Assembly: GCA_039182125.1 (NCBI GenBank)
Contig: JBCDCH010000006.1
Span: 1-64,000 of the forward strand
From: Planctomycetota bacterium
Lineage (GTDB): Bacteria; Planctomycetota; Phycisphaerae; Tepidisphaerales; Tepidisphaeraceae
Direction of reading: 5' to 3'
DNA: 64,000 nucleotides
Position 1 is the stretch's first letter. Each line of letters opens with the position of its first letter. Positions 10,454 to 19,189 of the stretch are shown here, piece after piece. Under the pieces are notes generated by a model. The model saw only the letters and a program-made list of their open reading frames with translations, was not told where the DNA came from and did no database searches. Position numbers and translations under genes: made by a program.

Positions 10454-11262
10454 TCGGCCCTCTCGTCGCGTGGCGACGGGGCTACTTCCGAAAGCCGCTC
10501 GCGCATTTCCTCGCCTATCTCGACGACGTTCCAACCCGGCACCAGCGCATCGGGACGTTCGATGATCTCGACGAGCCCGAAGCGTTCCCAGCGCGTCCGC
10601 ACCGATATCGCATCGCCTTCGGGCAGCAGCACGAGAATCACCTCCGGGGCCAACGCCGCGACACGCTCATCGTCGGGTTCGAGGTAACCTTCACCTTCCA
10701 GCACATTTACCCCACCGGCAAACGTGAGTAGTTCATCGAGGTATGTACCGCCTGCCGCGCACAGCGAACGATCACCGCAGACGAGGAGCGTGCGCGTGTC
10801 GCCGGGAGTGCTCGTGCGTAGCCGCTGCCGCCAATCGTGAGCCGCGTTGGCCGCGTGACCGGTGGACTGCATGGCCTCCAAGCCAGCGATCTCAGACACC
10901 GCCGCCTCAATGTCTGCGAGCGTGTCGATCGGCAACGACACCGGCACAATCCGCAGCCGCTTGGCCCGGCCGTCGAGGTCGTCGTTTCGCTGTTGCATCA
11001 GCAGCGTCGCGGGACGCAGCTTGGCGAGCTCTTCCCAGTCGACGTTGATAAAATCGCCCACCCGTGGCAGGTCGCCGACGAGCGGGTCGGTGTCGTAGTT
11101 GCTCACCGCCACCATCTCCTCCGCCCCGCCGAGGCCGAGCACGATGCTCGTCAGCGCTGGTGAGAGCGATGCGATGCCAGTGTTGGACCGCGCGGTGCTC
11201 GACTCCTCGCAACCGGCGGCGAGCAGCATCAATACCAGAGCAATTAACCAACTTGGCCGCAT
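10450..11262 (-). CDS. ABC importer substrate-binding lipoprotein
   Basis: A periplasmic binding protein of the helical-backbone metal-receptor fold (BtuF/FhuD-like). The N-terminus is a lipoprotein signal with lipobox LLAAGC (Cys near residue 18). The early motif IASLSPALTSIVLGLGG and the later VGDFINVDWEELAKLRPATLL are typical of the family. It is the first gene of the operon. The 70-base gap to the divergent coiled-coil gene at 11333 must hold both promoters. Substrate unknown. Confidence 0.88.
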   Translation of the reverse strand: MRPSWLIALVLMLLAAGCEESSTARSNTGIASLSPALTSIVLGLGGAEEMVAVSNYDTDPLVGDLPRVGDFINVDWEELAKLRPATLLMQQRNDDLDGRAKRLRIVPVSLPIDTLADIEAAVSEIAGLEAMQSTGHAANAAHDWRQRLRTSTPGDTRTLLVCGDRSLCAAGGTYLDELLTFAGGVNVLEGEGYLEPDDERVAALAPEVILVLLPEGDAISVRTRWERFGLVEIIERPDALVPGWNVVEIGEEMRERLSEVAPSPRDERAE

Positions 11263-11332
11263 GACCCGGCGATGCTAGATTCGGCCAACGACTCCCGCAA
11301 TCCGACGAACGCACCAATACCGAAACAGCAGC

Positions 11333-12340
11333 ATGGCCGAGCAACGCAACGACAGCACCAACGACGGACTCGATGTCTTCGACCCCAAGCCGGCCGACGA
11401 GGACTTCAATCCCCGGCCCGAGGCGACCGTCTACACCAACTCCGGCGACCCTGACAAGCCCGGCCTGATCGCACGCATCTTCGGCAAAAAGAAGCAGGAC
11501 CCCAACGCCCCCGACCTCCGCGGCGGCGTGCTCAACCCCTTCGCCAAGCGCGACCAGGCCATCCACTCGCTCACGCGCGGCTTCGACCAGCTCACCGACC
11601 TGATGCAAGGCATTCAGGTCTCCATGGAGAAGTCCACCGAGAAGCAGTCCGAGCTCATCGACACGCTCAAGCACCTGCCCGCCAGCGTCGAGCAGGCCGC
11701 AGAAGCGAACAAGATCCACGGCGAAACCCTCCTGGCCATCAAAGACCAGATCGGCAACCAGACCGAACACCAGGAGAAGCTCGGGGCCATCCTCGACACC
11801 ATCGGCCAGACCGGCGAAGCCCAACGCAAAGGGCTCGACACACTGCAGGAACGCGTCGAAGCGATGCGCGAAGCCGACGCCCAGATGGCCGAAAACCTTA
11901 GCGGCGTTGGACAAACCATGCACGGCCTCGGCGACGCGATGCGAGCGGTCTCCGATTCCTCGGCCCGCAGCAACGAAGTCCTCGAACAACTCCGCAGTCA
12001 TCTCGATAAGAAGACCGACCACCTCGAAGAGCAGATGCGCAAGCAGAGCAAGTGGTTCAGCTTCCTGCTGGGCATGGCGCTGTTCCTGAGCTTCCTCGCA
12101 CTCCTGTTCGTTGCGGGGATGGGCTACTTCGTGGTGCAGGAACTGCGCGACGAACAGCCGGTGATAACCGAGGAGAACGCCGCGGCTGCCCCAGGCGACA
12201 TCGAAGCCGTTACCGGAGAGTTCGGGGCCGCCGAGGAACTGGTCGAAGACACGCAAGCCGAGATCGAGGAACTCATCGACGACGTGACCGAGCAACCGGC
12301 GTCGGAGATGACACCCGACGACACGCCTATTCCCAACTAA
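11333..12340 (+). CDS. coiled-coil protein with C-terminal membrane anchor
   Basis: A 335-residue protein of unknown function. Residues about 75-235 have heptad-like spacing and many Glu, Gln and Lys, with repeated SAxQ/EA patterns, so a long coiled coil is likely. One strong transmembrane helix follows (FSFLLGMALFLSFLALLFVA, about 238-257), then an acidic tail of about 70 residues. There is no signal peptide, so the coiled coil probably faces the cytoplasm and the acidic tail the periplasm. The arrangement recalls apolipoprotein- or chemoreceptor-like membrane organisers, but no family is identified. It is transcribed away from the ABC importer. Confidence 0.8.
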   Translation: MAEQRNDSTNDGLDVFDPKPADEDFNPRPEATVYTNSGDPDKPGLIARIFGKKKQDPNAPDLRGGVLNPFAKRDQAIHSLTRGFDQLTDLMQGIQVSMEKSTEKQSELIDTLKHLPASVEQAAEANKIHGETLLAIKDQIGNQTEHQEKLGAILDTIGQTGEAQRKGLDTLQERVEAMREADAQMAENLSGVGQTMHGLGDAMRAVSDSSARSNEVLEQLRSHLDKKTDHLEEQMRKQSKWFSFLLGMALFLSFLALLFVAGMGYFVVQELRDEQPVITEENAAAAPGDIEAVTGEFGAAEELVEDTQAEIEELIDDVTEQPASEMTPDDTPIPN

Positions 12341-12347
12341 CCAAAAG

Positions 12348-12367
12348 CCCACGCCTTCAGGCGTGGG
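12348..12367. repeat. 20-base palindrome, copy A of gene-end family
   Basis: CCCACGCCTTCAGGCGTGGG, flanked by AAAAG on the left and TC on the right. It begins 8 bases after the stop of the coiled-coil gene. Related copies are at 12388, 38969, 47443 and 47487. Copies A and B lie in opposite polarity as a pair, and probably act as terminators for the converging genes. Confidence 0.85.
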
Positions 12368-12380
12368 TCGGCGAGTGATT

Positions 12381-13232
12381 TCACGGACCCACGGCCAAAG
12401 CCGAGGGCGTTAGCTGGCTCTCCAACTCTTGCAACGCGAACGGCAACTGATCGCACACGTCCCGTGCGAGTGCGCCGCGGGTCGTCCGTTTTTGCCCCGC
12501 CAGCTCACCCGCACGGCCGTGCGCTTTCGCACCGAGCACCGCCGCATCGAACGGCTCAACACCCTGAGCGAGGAGCGTGCCGATGACGCCGCTGAGGACG
12601 TCGCCGCTGCCGGCTTTGGCGAGGGTGCTGTCGCCGGTGTCATTGACCGCCACACGACCGTTGGCACTGGCGATCACCGTCCGCTCGCCCTTGAGCAGCA
12701 CCGTCGTGTGCCACTTGAGCGCGTGGCCGAGCGCCCACTGTTTGCGTCCCGCGTCGTAGCTCGGCACCGGGCCGCCGCTGATCGACTTCGCCTCGCCGGG
12801 GTGCGGAGTCAGGACGCACTTGGGCGGCAACGACGCCCACCAGTTCTCACGCTTGCTCCACGACGTAAGTCCGTCGGCGTCCAACACCGTCGGCTTGTCC
12901 ACTTCCAGCAACTGCCCGACATCGAAGCGCTGGCCAAGCCCGGGCCCGAGCACCAACGCATCAGCCCCCTCGGCCGCAGCGACCGCGTTGTCCTGCACGA
13001 CGCCCACCACCTCCGGCACCACGCTCAACGCCGCAGGCAGCATCACTTTGGGCAACGCCGCAAGCACATACCCGCACCCCGACCGATACGCCGCCAACGC
13101 CGCGAGCATCGGTGCACCGAGCATCGTGTCCGACCCGCCGACGACGAGAAGTTTGCCGAAGGTGCCTTTGTGTCCGTTCCCACGCGGCGGCAGTTGCATG
13201 GGCGAGTGTAGCGGTGCGATGAAGTCGCCCAC
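12381..13232 (-). CDS. nnrD: ADP-dependent NAD(P)H-hydrate dehydratase
   Basis: This enzyme repairs damaged NAD(P)H hydrates, using ADP to dehydrate the S form. It is a ribokinase-like fold of 283 residues. Visible motifs are KLLVVGGS near the start, VLGPGLG, the LTPHPGE motif and KAGSGDVLSG near the catalytic Asp. The usual N-terminal epimerase domain (NnrE) is absent, so this is the stand-alone D part. GTG 13232 lies 3 bases after the tsaD stop; ATG 13199 (MQLPPRG) is an alternative. The last residues, ALAVGP, are read from palindrome copy B. Confidence 0.93.
   Translation of the reverse strand: MGDFIAPLHSPMQLPPRGNGHKGTFGKLLVVGGSDTMLGAPMLAALAAYRSGCGYVLAALPKVMLPAALSVVPEVVGVVQDNAVAAAEGADALVLGPGLGQRFDVGQLLEVDKPTVLDADGLTSWSKRENWWASLPPKCVLTPHPGEAKSISGGPVPSYDAGRKQWALGHALKWHTTVLLKGERTVIASANGRVAVNDTGDSTLAKAGSGDVLSGVIGTLLAQGVEPFDAAVLGAKAHGRAGELAGQKRTTRGALARDVCDQLPFALQELESQLTPSALAVGP
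12388..12407. repeat. 20-base palindrome, decayed copy B
   Basis: CCCACGGCCAAAGCCGAGGG is a copy of the gene-end palindrome family with one broken base pair. It lies in reverse polarity to copy A and encodes part of the C-terminus of NnrD on the minus strand. Confidence 0.7.
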
Positions 13233-13235
13233 GCA

Positions 13236-14222
13236 TCAGTTCGGAACAGCGGCGAGATCAAGGTCCGCAATATCCCCCGCCGCCAACATCGCTTCCCCCA
13301 ACCCCGCGATCATCGCTGCGTTGTCGGTGCAGTACGCGGGCTTTGGCATCGCGACGGGCACGCCGAGGCTCGGCAGCGCGGCACGCAGTCCGCGATTAGC
13401 GCTCACTCCCCCGCCGAGAATGACGGACTGCGCGCCGGTTTGCTCCATCGCACGCTCGAGTTTCTTGAGCAACGTGTCGATGACCGCCTGCTGAAAACTC
13501 GCGGCCGTGTCGGCGATCGTTCGCTCATCCAAATCCGCCACCGTCCGCTCGCGCCCCTTGGCTCCGCGGACGTGATACAGCACCGCCGTCTTGAGCCCAC
13601 TGAACGAGAAGTCGAGCGAATCTCGTCCGAGCATGCTGCGCGGGAACTTCACCGCCGCCGGGTCGCCGTTCGTTGCGAGCCTGTCGATGAGCGGGCCGCC
13701 GGGATAGCCGAGTTCGAGGATGGCCGCGACCTTGTCGTACGCCTCGCCGACGGCGTCGTCGATGGTGCCGCCAAGGCGGGTGATGTCGTGCCAGTCACGA
13801 ACGTGGTAGAGCGAGGTGTGGCCACCCGACGCGACGAGGCCTACAGCAGGCAGTTGCACATTGCCAACGTCGAGTGTGACGCTGTGCAGGTGCGCCCGCA
13901 CATGATCGACGCCGATGAGCGGCTTGCCGAGCGACCACGCCAACGCCTGCGCCGCCGACACGCCGACCAGCAGCGACCCGATCAACCCCGGCCGATGCGC
14001 CACCGCGACCGCGTCGACCTGCTCCCACGCGTGATCGCCGAGCGCCTCCTTCACCACCGGCCCGATCGACTCCACACACGCCCGGCTCGCAATCTCCGGC
14101 ACCACCCCGCCATACGCCGCATGCAGCGCCGCACTCGAAGCAACGACATTGCTCAGCACGCGTCCGTCGTGGACAAGCGCCGCGCCCGTTTCGTCGCAGG
14201 TGGACTCGATGCCGAGGATCAT
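13236..14222 (-). CDS. tsaD: tRNA N6-adenosine threonylcarbamoyltransferase TsaD
   Basis: TsaD transfers threonylcarbamoyl to A37 of ANN-decoding tRNAs with TsaB and TsaE. It belongs to the ASKHA fold. The start MILGIESTCDETGAA and the metal-binding HVRAH motif (about residue 108) are visible, as are SGGHTSLY, FSFSGLKTAV and GGGVSANRGLR. ATG 14222 gives 328 residues, the usual length; the open frame upstream to 14324 is not family-like. Co-directional with nnrD immediately downstream. Confidence 0.96.
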   Translation of the reverse strand: MILGIESTCDETGAALVHDGRVLSNVVASSAALHAAYGGVVPEIASRACVESIGPVVKEALGDHAWEQVDAVAVAHRPGLIGSLLVGVSAAQALAWSLGKPLIGVDHVRAHLHSVTLDVGNVQLPAVGLVASGGHTSLYHVRDWHDITRLGGTIDDAVGEAYDKVAAILELGYPGGPLIDRLATNGDPAAVKFPRSMLGRDSLDFSFSGLKTAVLYHVRGAKGRERTVADLDERTIADTAASFQQAVIDTLLKKLERAMEQTGAQSVILGGGVSANRGLRAALPSLGVPVAMPKPAYCTDNAAMIAGLGEAMLAAGDIADLDLAAVPN

Positions 14223-14233
14223 GCGAAGCGAGT

Positions 14234-15391
14234 TTACGCAACGCGCAACAACCGCCGCACGGTGAAGATCACGACGAAGCCGCCGAGGAACAGAAGAAAC
14301 CCGATCACGCCGGCCCGCAGCCACGCTCGGCTGATGTATTCGTCGTAGGTCTTGGGCGGCGGCGTGCGTGGATTGCCGTACTCGGCGTAGAACGGCGCGT
14401 AGGCCGCATCGGTCAACGGCACGCCATCACGCAAAAGCTGATCCTCGAACGCCTGAAACGCCGCAACCCACGCGTCCGCGGCTTGCCGATCCAGGACGGC
14501 TTGCCGTGCAATCTCTTCGCGCATGTGCTGCTGGATCACACCAGTGACCCTGTCGATCGCCTCGTTGATCCTGGATTGATCAGGATGACCGAACTCGATC
14601 GCCCGAAGGTACGCATGGGCGGCGAGCCGACGATCGCCGCGTTTAGCCAGCAGGTCGCCGAGTGCCTCGTACAAGTGCGGCGACGTCCCAGTCCCGAATC
14701 GGATCATCCCGGCAACGCCTTCGATCGCGGCTTCGATCTCCGGATCGGGCGAGGCGTTGCCTTGCCAGTTGGAACTTACTCGAACGTACATGTTCATCGA
14801 CTCGTGCACCGATTCGACGAGCGTCGGATCGCCGGGTTCGCGATTCGCATCATCACCAAAAGGGTGCCGGAGATTATCCAAGCGCTCGCCCAACACGAGT
14901 GGCGTCACAAAGCTCGTCCCAGCCGCAAACTCATCGCCCCCCACCGCAGCGCGAACATGCTGGGCGAGTTGGAGCTGGTACTTCTCCCGCCCGAAGTGGG
15001 CGTCGGGGTTGATCTCGATCGCACGCTCGATCAGTTCGATGCCGCGATCAAGGTCGGATACGTTCTTGTCACGCAGCCAGCGGTGGATGAAGAACGTGCC
15101 GAGGTTGGCGTGGGTGGTGTAGCGGCTGGGATGCTCGGCGGTGACGGGCTCGAGCAACGCGATCGCCTCATCGATCCGCCCGAGCTTCTCCAACGCCACC
15201 GCGTGATTGTCGAGGTCGTCCAGCGTCTCGCGTGGCGTCGTCAGTCGTTGTTCGTAGTAAAAGTCGCTGTGCTTTTCAAAGCGCCCTTCGATCAACGCAG
15301 CGACCTCCGGCAGCCCGCGCTGTTCCTCCTTGAGCGTGTCGTTGTCCCAGATGCACGCGAGGACCAGCGGTATGAAGAGCAAGCACTTCAT
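14234..15391 (-). CDS. TPR-containing membrane-anchored protein
   Basis: A 385-residue protein with an N-terminal hydrophobic segment and possible lipobox (LVLACIWD). It then has TPR-like helical repeats (ALEKLGRIDEAIALLEPV, ALGDLLAKRGDRRLAAHAYL) and a C-terminal transmembrane helix (about 355-378) with a short basic tail. ATG 15391 is chosen because translation from further upstream runs through the end of queC. TPR proteins usually serve as scaffolds; no partner can be named. It lies between queC and tsaD on the same strand, possibly in one transcript. Confidence 0.8.
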   Translation of the reverse strand: MKCLLFIPLVLACIWDNDTLKEEQRGLPEVAALIEGRFEKHSDFYYEQRLTTPRETLDDLDNHAVALEKLGRIDEAIALLEPVTAEHPSRYTTHANLGTFFIHRWLRDKNVSDLDRGIELIERAIEINPDAHFGREKYQLQLAQHVRAAVGGDEFAAGTSFVTPLVLGERLDNLRHPFGDDANREPGDPTLVESVHESMNMYVRVSSNWQGNASPDPEIEAAIEGVAGMIRFGTGTSPHLYEALGDLLAKRGDRRLAAHAYLRAIEFGHPDQSRINEAIDRVTGVIQQHMREEIARQAVLDRQAADAWVAAFQAFEDQLLRDGVPLTDAAYAPFYAEYGNPRTPPPKTYDEYISRAWLRAGVIGFLLFLGGFVVIFTVRRLLRVA

Positions 15392-15414
15392 ACCCCCACC
15401 ATCGACCAACGCGA

Positions 15415-16089
15415 TCAACGTTGCACATACCGGGTTGGATCCGGCACGCCGGCGTCGGCAAACCCCTTGGCCCGCAGCAGACAACTATCGCACCGGCCGC
15501 ATGCCAGCCCATCGACCGGGTCGTAGCAGCTATGAGTCTGGGCGTAATCAACGCCGAGGTTGACGCCTTCGCAGATGATCTGGGCCTTGGTCCAGTGGAT
15601 GAGCGGCGTGTGGATACTCAAGGCCGTGAGCTTGGTGCCCAGGCGTGCGGCCTGCTGGAAGGCGTCGATGAACTCCGAGCGGCAGTCGGGGTAGCCCGAG
15701 TAATCGAGTGCGTTGACGCCGATGTAGATGTCGTTGATACCGGAGACCTCACACTCGGCCAGGGCGTAGCTGAGAAAGAGTGTGTTGCGGGCCGGGACGT
15801 AAGTGACGGGGATGTCCGTACCGATGTCGGCCGCGCGGTCGTGCTTGGGCACGTCGATGTCGGCGGTGAGGGCGCTACCGCCGAACTGACGCAGGTCGAG
15901 CCGCACGACGCGATGTTTCGCACCGTATTTCTCCGCGATCTGCTCGGCGGCTCGCAGTTCATGACGATGCCGCTGGCCGTAGTCGAAAGCGATCGTGTGC
16001 AGCGGCGCGTGCCCATTGTCGGCGGCGATGGCGAGGCAGGTCGCCGAGTCCAAGCCACCGGAGAGAAGGATCAGTGCGGGCGTGCTCAT
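15415..16089 (-). CDS. queC: 7-cyano-7-deazaguanine synthase QueC
   Basis: QueC converts 7-carboxy-7-deazaguanine to preQ0 in queuosine synthesis using ATP and ammonia. The PP-loop motif [10 protein letters not shown] is at the start. The zinc site is near the C-terminus ([10 protein letters not shown]). The 224-residue length from ATG 16089 is normal. It faces away from msrB, whose start is only 19 bases off, so the two share a very short promoter region. The last queuosine enzyme, queG, is at 41290; no other que genes are in the window. Confidence 0.96.
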   Translation of the reverse strand: MSTPALILLSGGLDSATCLAIAADNGHAPLHTIAFDYGQRHRHELRAAEQIAEKYGAKHRVVRLDLRQFGGSALTADIDVPKHDRAADIGTDIPVTYVPARNTLFLSYALAECEVSGINDIYIGVNALDYSGYPDCRSEFIDAFQQAARLGTKLTALSIHTPLIHWTKAQIICEGVNLGVDYAQTHSCYDPVDGLACGRCDSCLLRAKGFADAGVPDPTRYVQR

Positions 16090-16108
16090 CCGTGCCAACA
16101 ATAGGAAC

Positions 16109-16489
16109 ATGAAGGACTACAAAGGCCGCGACATGTCGGAGCTCGCCGTGCAGGTCACGCAGAACGCCGGCACCGAACGGCCGTTCACCGGTGCGTACAC
16201 CGATGACAAAACGCCCGGCGTGTACCGCTGCATCGTCTGCGGCGAGGTGCTCTTCGACGCCGCGGCCAAGTTCCACAGCGGCTGCGGCTGGCCCAGCTTC
16301 GACGACGTGAAGGAGCAGGGGAAGATCAAGGAGGTCGAAGACACGAGCCTGCCCGGCCGCCCACGCATCGAAGTCCGCTGCGCCAAATGCGACGCCCACC
16401 TCGGCCACGTCTTCAACGATGGCCCGACCGACACGGGACTGCGCTACTGCATCAACTCGGTGGCCGTGGACTTGGAACCGAGCGGGTGA
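16109..16489 (+). CDS. msrB: peptide methionine (R)-S-oxide reductase MsrB
   Basis: MsrB reduces methionine-R-sulfoxide in proteins. The 126-residue protein has both zinc CxxC pairs (CIVC, CAKC), the GCGWPSF motif and the catalytic Cys in [12 protein letters not shown] 16109 follows GGAAC closely. Its 3' end overlaps the 3' end of the potassium-channel gene on the other strand by 38 bases. Confidence 0.96.
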   Translation: MKDYKGRDMSELAVQVTQNAGTERPFTGAYTDDKTPGVYRCIVCGEVLFDAAAKFHSGCGWPSFDDVKEQGKIKEVEDTSLPGRPRIEVRCAKCDAHLGHVFNDGPTDTGLRYCINSVAVDLEPSG

Positions 16490-17351
16490 GCGCGTTGCCG
16501 CAGGCACGGCAGAACTCGGCGTCGGGGTCGTGGCCGGCGACCTTGCACAGTGGGCAGGTGCGGTTGTCCTTGGCCTGATTGCTGATGAAACTCGCCGACA
16601 CGAAACCGCTGGGCACGACGATCAACGCATAACCGAGCACGATCAGCACGGCCGACAGTGCTTTGCCCATCGGCGTCTGGGGCGTGATGTCGCCGTAGCC
16701 GACGGTCGTCATCGTGACCACGGCCCAGTACACGCTCTCGGGGATGCTGGTGAAGCCGTGCTCGGGGCCTTCGACGAGGTACATCAGAGCACCGACGATC
16801 GTGACGATCACCGTAACCGTCAGCAGAAACACGAGGATCTTGTCCCGCGCGTCCCACAACGCCGCTCGCAGGGCGTGGCCCTCGGTCATGAGGTGCGTGA
16901 GCTTGAGGATGCGGAAGACGCGCAGTAGCCGCAACGCGCGAACGACGAGCAGCGACTGAAGTCCGGCGGTCGTGAACAACGTGACGTAAGTTGGCACGAT
17001 CGCGAGCAGGTCGACGATTCCGAAGAAACTCCGCGCGTACCGCAGCGGTCGCCGCAAGCACCAGAGCCGAAGCGCGTACTCCACGGAAAATATGATCGTG
17101 AACCCCCACTCGATCGCACGAAGCAATTCGCCGTGCCGCTGATTGACCAACTCCACCGTCTCGAGCGACGCGGCGACGACGCTGCCGAGGATGAACACCA
17201 ACAAGGCGATGTCGAAGGTCAGCCCCGCAGCCGTCGCGTGACCGAAGATCACGTTGTAGACCTTCCGCCTGAGTTCGCCCGGCCCCGGACGAAACTCATC
17301 GGCCTGGGATGGCACCGGATCGGGCGCGGGGTTGGGCGTGGTTTGGATCAC
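16452..17351 (-). CDS. voltage-gated K+ channel with C-terminal zinc ribbon
   Basis: A six-helix ion channel of 299 residues. The S4-like voltage sensor reads [14 protein letters not shown] (about residue 140), and the potassium selectivity filter TTVGYGD is near 225. After the last helix there are two CxxC pairs (CPLC, CRAC, about 268-290), which should form a zinc ribbon in the cytoplasmic tail; this is uncommon among bacterial Kv channels. The N-terminus is Pro-rich. The gene converges with msrB, with a 38-base overlap of coding ends. No accessory subunit is nearby. Confidence 0.93.
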   Translation of the reverse strand: MIQTTPNPAPDPVPSQADEFRPGPGELRRKVYNVIFGHATAAGLTFDIALLVFILGSVVAASLETVELVNQRHGELLRAIEWGFTIIFSVEYALRLWCLRRPLRYARSFFGIVDLLAIVPTYVTLFTTAGLQSLLVVRALRLLRVFRILKLTHLMTEGHALRAALWDARDKILVFLLTVTVIVTIVGALMYLVEGPEHGFTSIPESVYWAVVTMTTVGYGDITPQTPMGKALSAVLIVLGYALIVVPSGFVSASFISNQAKDNRTCPLCKVAGHDPDAEFCRACGNALTRSVPSPRPPS

Positions 17352-17372
17352 GGTCGAACACGCGCAACGCAG

Positions 17373-17408
17373 AGTGCGAAGCGGCGAGACATCTCACCAC
17401 TTCGCACT
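17373..17408. terminator. 9-bp hairpin after rpsR
   Basis: AGTGCGAAG (17373-17381) pairs with CTTCGCACT (17400-17408), with a small inner GAGA/TCTC helix. It lies just after the rpsR stop on the minus strand and before the channel gene start. There is no U-tract. Confidence 0.4.
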
Positions 17409-17432
17409 GGCAAACTCAAATGTTGGCCGAAC

Positions 17433-17702
17433 CTACGCGATGTTCGCGTGACTCGTGTAGGGCAACAACGCCATGAAGCGTGCACGCTTGACGGCGGTGG
17501 CGATCATGCGTTGCTCCATCGCGTTGGCACCGGTACGACGACGGCCGCCCATTTTGCCGTTGGTGCTGATGATGCGACGGAGCGTCTCGGACTGCTTGTA
17601 ATCCACGTACATCTTGCCGTTCGCGCCTTCCTGGGCGATGCGGGGACGCTGGGGACGGCCTTCTTGGGTCGAGGCTTCGGGGATGCTGGTTTCGTCTGCC
17701 AT
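17433..17702 (-). CDS. rpsR: 30S ribosomal protein bS18
   Basis: A component of the small-subunit platform that binds next to bS6. The 89-residue protein has the bS18 core: [31 protein letters not shown] and [13 protein letters not shown]. The N-terminal 25 residues are an extension compared with the E. coli protein. ATG 17702 is chosen; the frame is open further upstream but that part runs under ilvN and is not bS18-like. It stands alone, without rpsF, ssb or rplI nearby. Confidence 0.93.
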   Translation of the reverse strand: MADETSIPEASTQEGRPQRPRIAQEGANGKMYVDYKQSETLRRIISTNGKMGGRRRTGANAMEQRMIATAVKRARFMALLPYTSHANIA

Positions 17703-17783
17703 AATGGTTCGACCGGCGTCAGGTCTGCCGGGCCGACACACTAGGCGGGTACCGGTTGGTCGGCTACCGGCGGGCCGGCTACA

Positions 17784-18371
17784 GTGCGCGAAACGATGCT
17801 CACTTCGAACCGCCACGTCCTGACCGCCCTTGTCATCAACGAGCCCGGCGTGCTCGCCAACGTCGCCGGCATGTTCGCCGCCCGCGGCTTCAACATCGAC
17901 TCGCTCGTGGTAGGCCGGACCGAAAACCCCGACATCTCGCGGATGACCCTCGTCGTCGTGGGCGACTCCAACGTCGTCGAACAGATTCACAAGCAGCTGG
18001 CCAAGCTTGTGCCCGTGCAGAGCGTGCGGGATTTGAACACGACGGACTTCGTCGAGCGTGACCTGGCCCTGGTCCGCGTCAACGTCGACGCGAAGGGTCG
18101 GCGTGAGCTCATGGATTTGGCCGAAAGCTTCCGGGCACGCGTCGTGGACGTCGCCCCCGACAGCATGCTCGTGGAAATTGCCGGCACCGAGGAGAAACTC
18201 CAGGCTTTTCTCGATCTCGTCGAGCCGATGGGCATCGCGGAAATGGCCCGGACCGGCGTCATCGCAACGACCCGGGGCGTCCAGCGGCAACGCGGCGTCG
18301 GCGGTGAGGTGGTCGCCAAACGCGTCCGCAGCCTCGACGGCGGTCCGGCCGAGGCCCTACCACCGAGCTGA
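17784..18371 (+). CDS. ilvN: acetolactate synthase small (regulatory) subunit
   Basis: This subunit activates the catalytic subunit IlvB and gives valine feedback control. The N-terminal ACT domain starts [21 protein letters not shown] and continues [14 protein letters not shown]. The C-terminal ALS-small domain includes ALVRVNVD and GVIATTRG. It is 195 residues from GTG 17784, or 191 from ATG 17796. The catalytic partner is not adjacent, which is unusual, since ilvB and ilvN are normally neighbours. Confidence 0.93.
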   Translation: MRETMLTSNRHVLTALVINEPGVLANVAGMFAARGFNIDSLVVGRTENPDISRMTLVVVGDSNVVEQIHKQLAKLVPVQSVRDLNTTDFVERDLALVRVNVDAKGRRELMDLAESFRARVVDVAPDSMLVEIAGTEEKLQAFLDLVEPMGIAEMARTGVIATTRGVQRQRGVGGEVVAKRVRSLDGGPAEALPPS

Positions 18372-19189
18372 GGGTTGTGGCCGGCCAATCAGCCCGCACA
18401 TTCTCGGACGTAAACTCGGAAAGAAGAAACCTTGGCAGCGGTGGTGCCGTCTGGCATACTGTGGCCACCCACCCAACCGACATCGCCCGGTGTCGACGAA
18501 CGCTTCGAAACCCATCGCAGCCGAACTTGGTTGTTTTCAGTTCGGCGGCGACATTGATTATCGGACCTGCCCTCACCCGGCCTGACCGTGCCAACGCGAC
18601 GTGCCTTCCCCTGACCGGTCGGCCCGTCGAGAAAATGCCCCCACCCCAAGGTGCGTCCGAACCCCGGACGCTTGACCTGATGCTCGAAAGACCCATCGCG
18701 CATCCCAACCCGCTGATCCGTGGTTTGCCGCGTCACCCCTTCACGCCGGCAACCGGTGATATGCCGCGCGGAACAGCCCGATCGCACCAACCGGACAGAA
18801 TCCCCCCATTTTCGCCAGCCTGCATGAGCGGCGTAGTCGCCCCGAATCACCGGAAAACCACGCCGGTATTCGTCCGGACATGGTCGCCACGTCTAGCCAG
18901 GCGGGTATGTTTGGGAGACGCTCGTGTCTCCGGACGCTCGTTGCGACGACGCCGATCCAGCGGCGTGGGACGCTGCGGCTTTCTGCGGTTCGGTTTCCAA
19001 GAAAATCACTCAATTTCCGCCCTTCACTCGACCCCCCGCCGGTCGATAACGAAATCAGACGGTGTGCCGACACGCACGCCGATGACCAAGCCGACGTCGT
19101 GCCCGCCGTTCGGGTGCCTCGGTATGGGGATAGATGCGGACGTCGCCGGGACTTAGGCGCTCGCGAGTTCGCAAGCATCGGTTCGCTTT
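18372..19189 (+). promoter_or_regulatory. 818-base leader region of the exosortase locus
   Basis: No convincing coding frame is visible: the open frames here have odd composition and no family features. A promoter-like pair sits near the left end (18432-18460). A small hairpin GGAGAC-loop-GTCTCC is at 18914-18931. If the promoter is used, the transcript has a leader of about 720 bases before the GT26 fusion gene. No known riboswitch or sRNA class is recognised. Confidence 0.45.
18432..18460 (+). promoter_or_regulatory. sigma-70-like promoter for exosortase locus
   Basis: TTGGCA (18432-18437) and CATACT (18455-18460) have the ideal 17-base spacing. The -35 matches 5 of 6 and the -10 matches 4 of 6 consensus bases. 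It points towards the exopolysaccharide genes. Confidence 0.45.

Noticed and set aside
11262-11333. Cobalamin riboswitch before the ABC importer
   Set aside because: Only about 70 bases are available and no B12-box is visible.
18377-19156. Plus-strand frame in the exosortase leader
   Set aside because: No ribosome site, no domain, high Arg/Pro/Ser content, and a promoter-like pair lies inside it.
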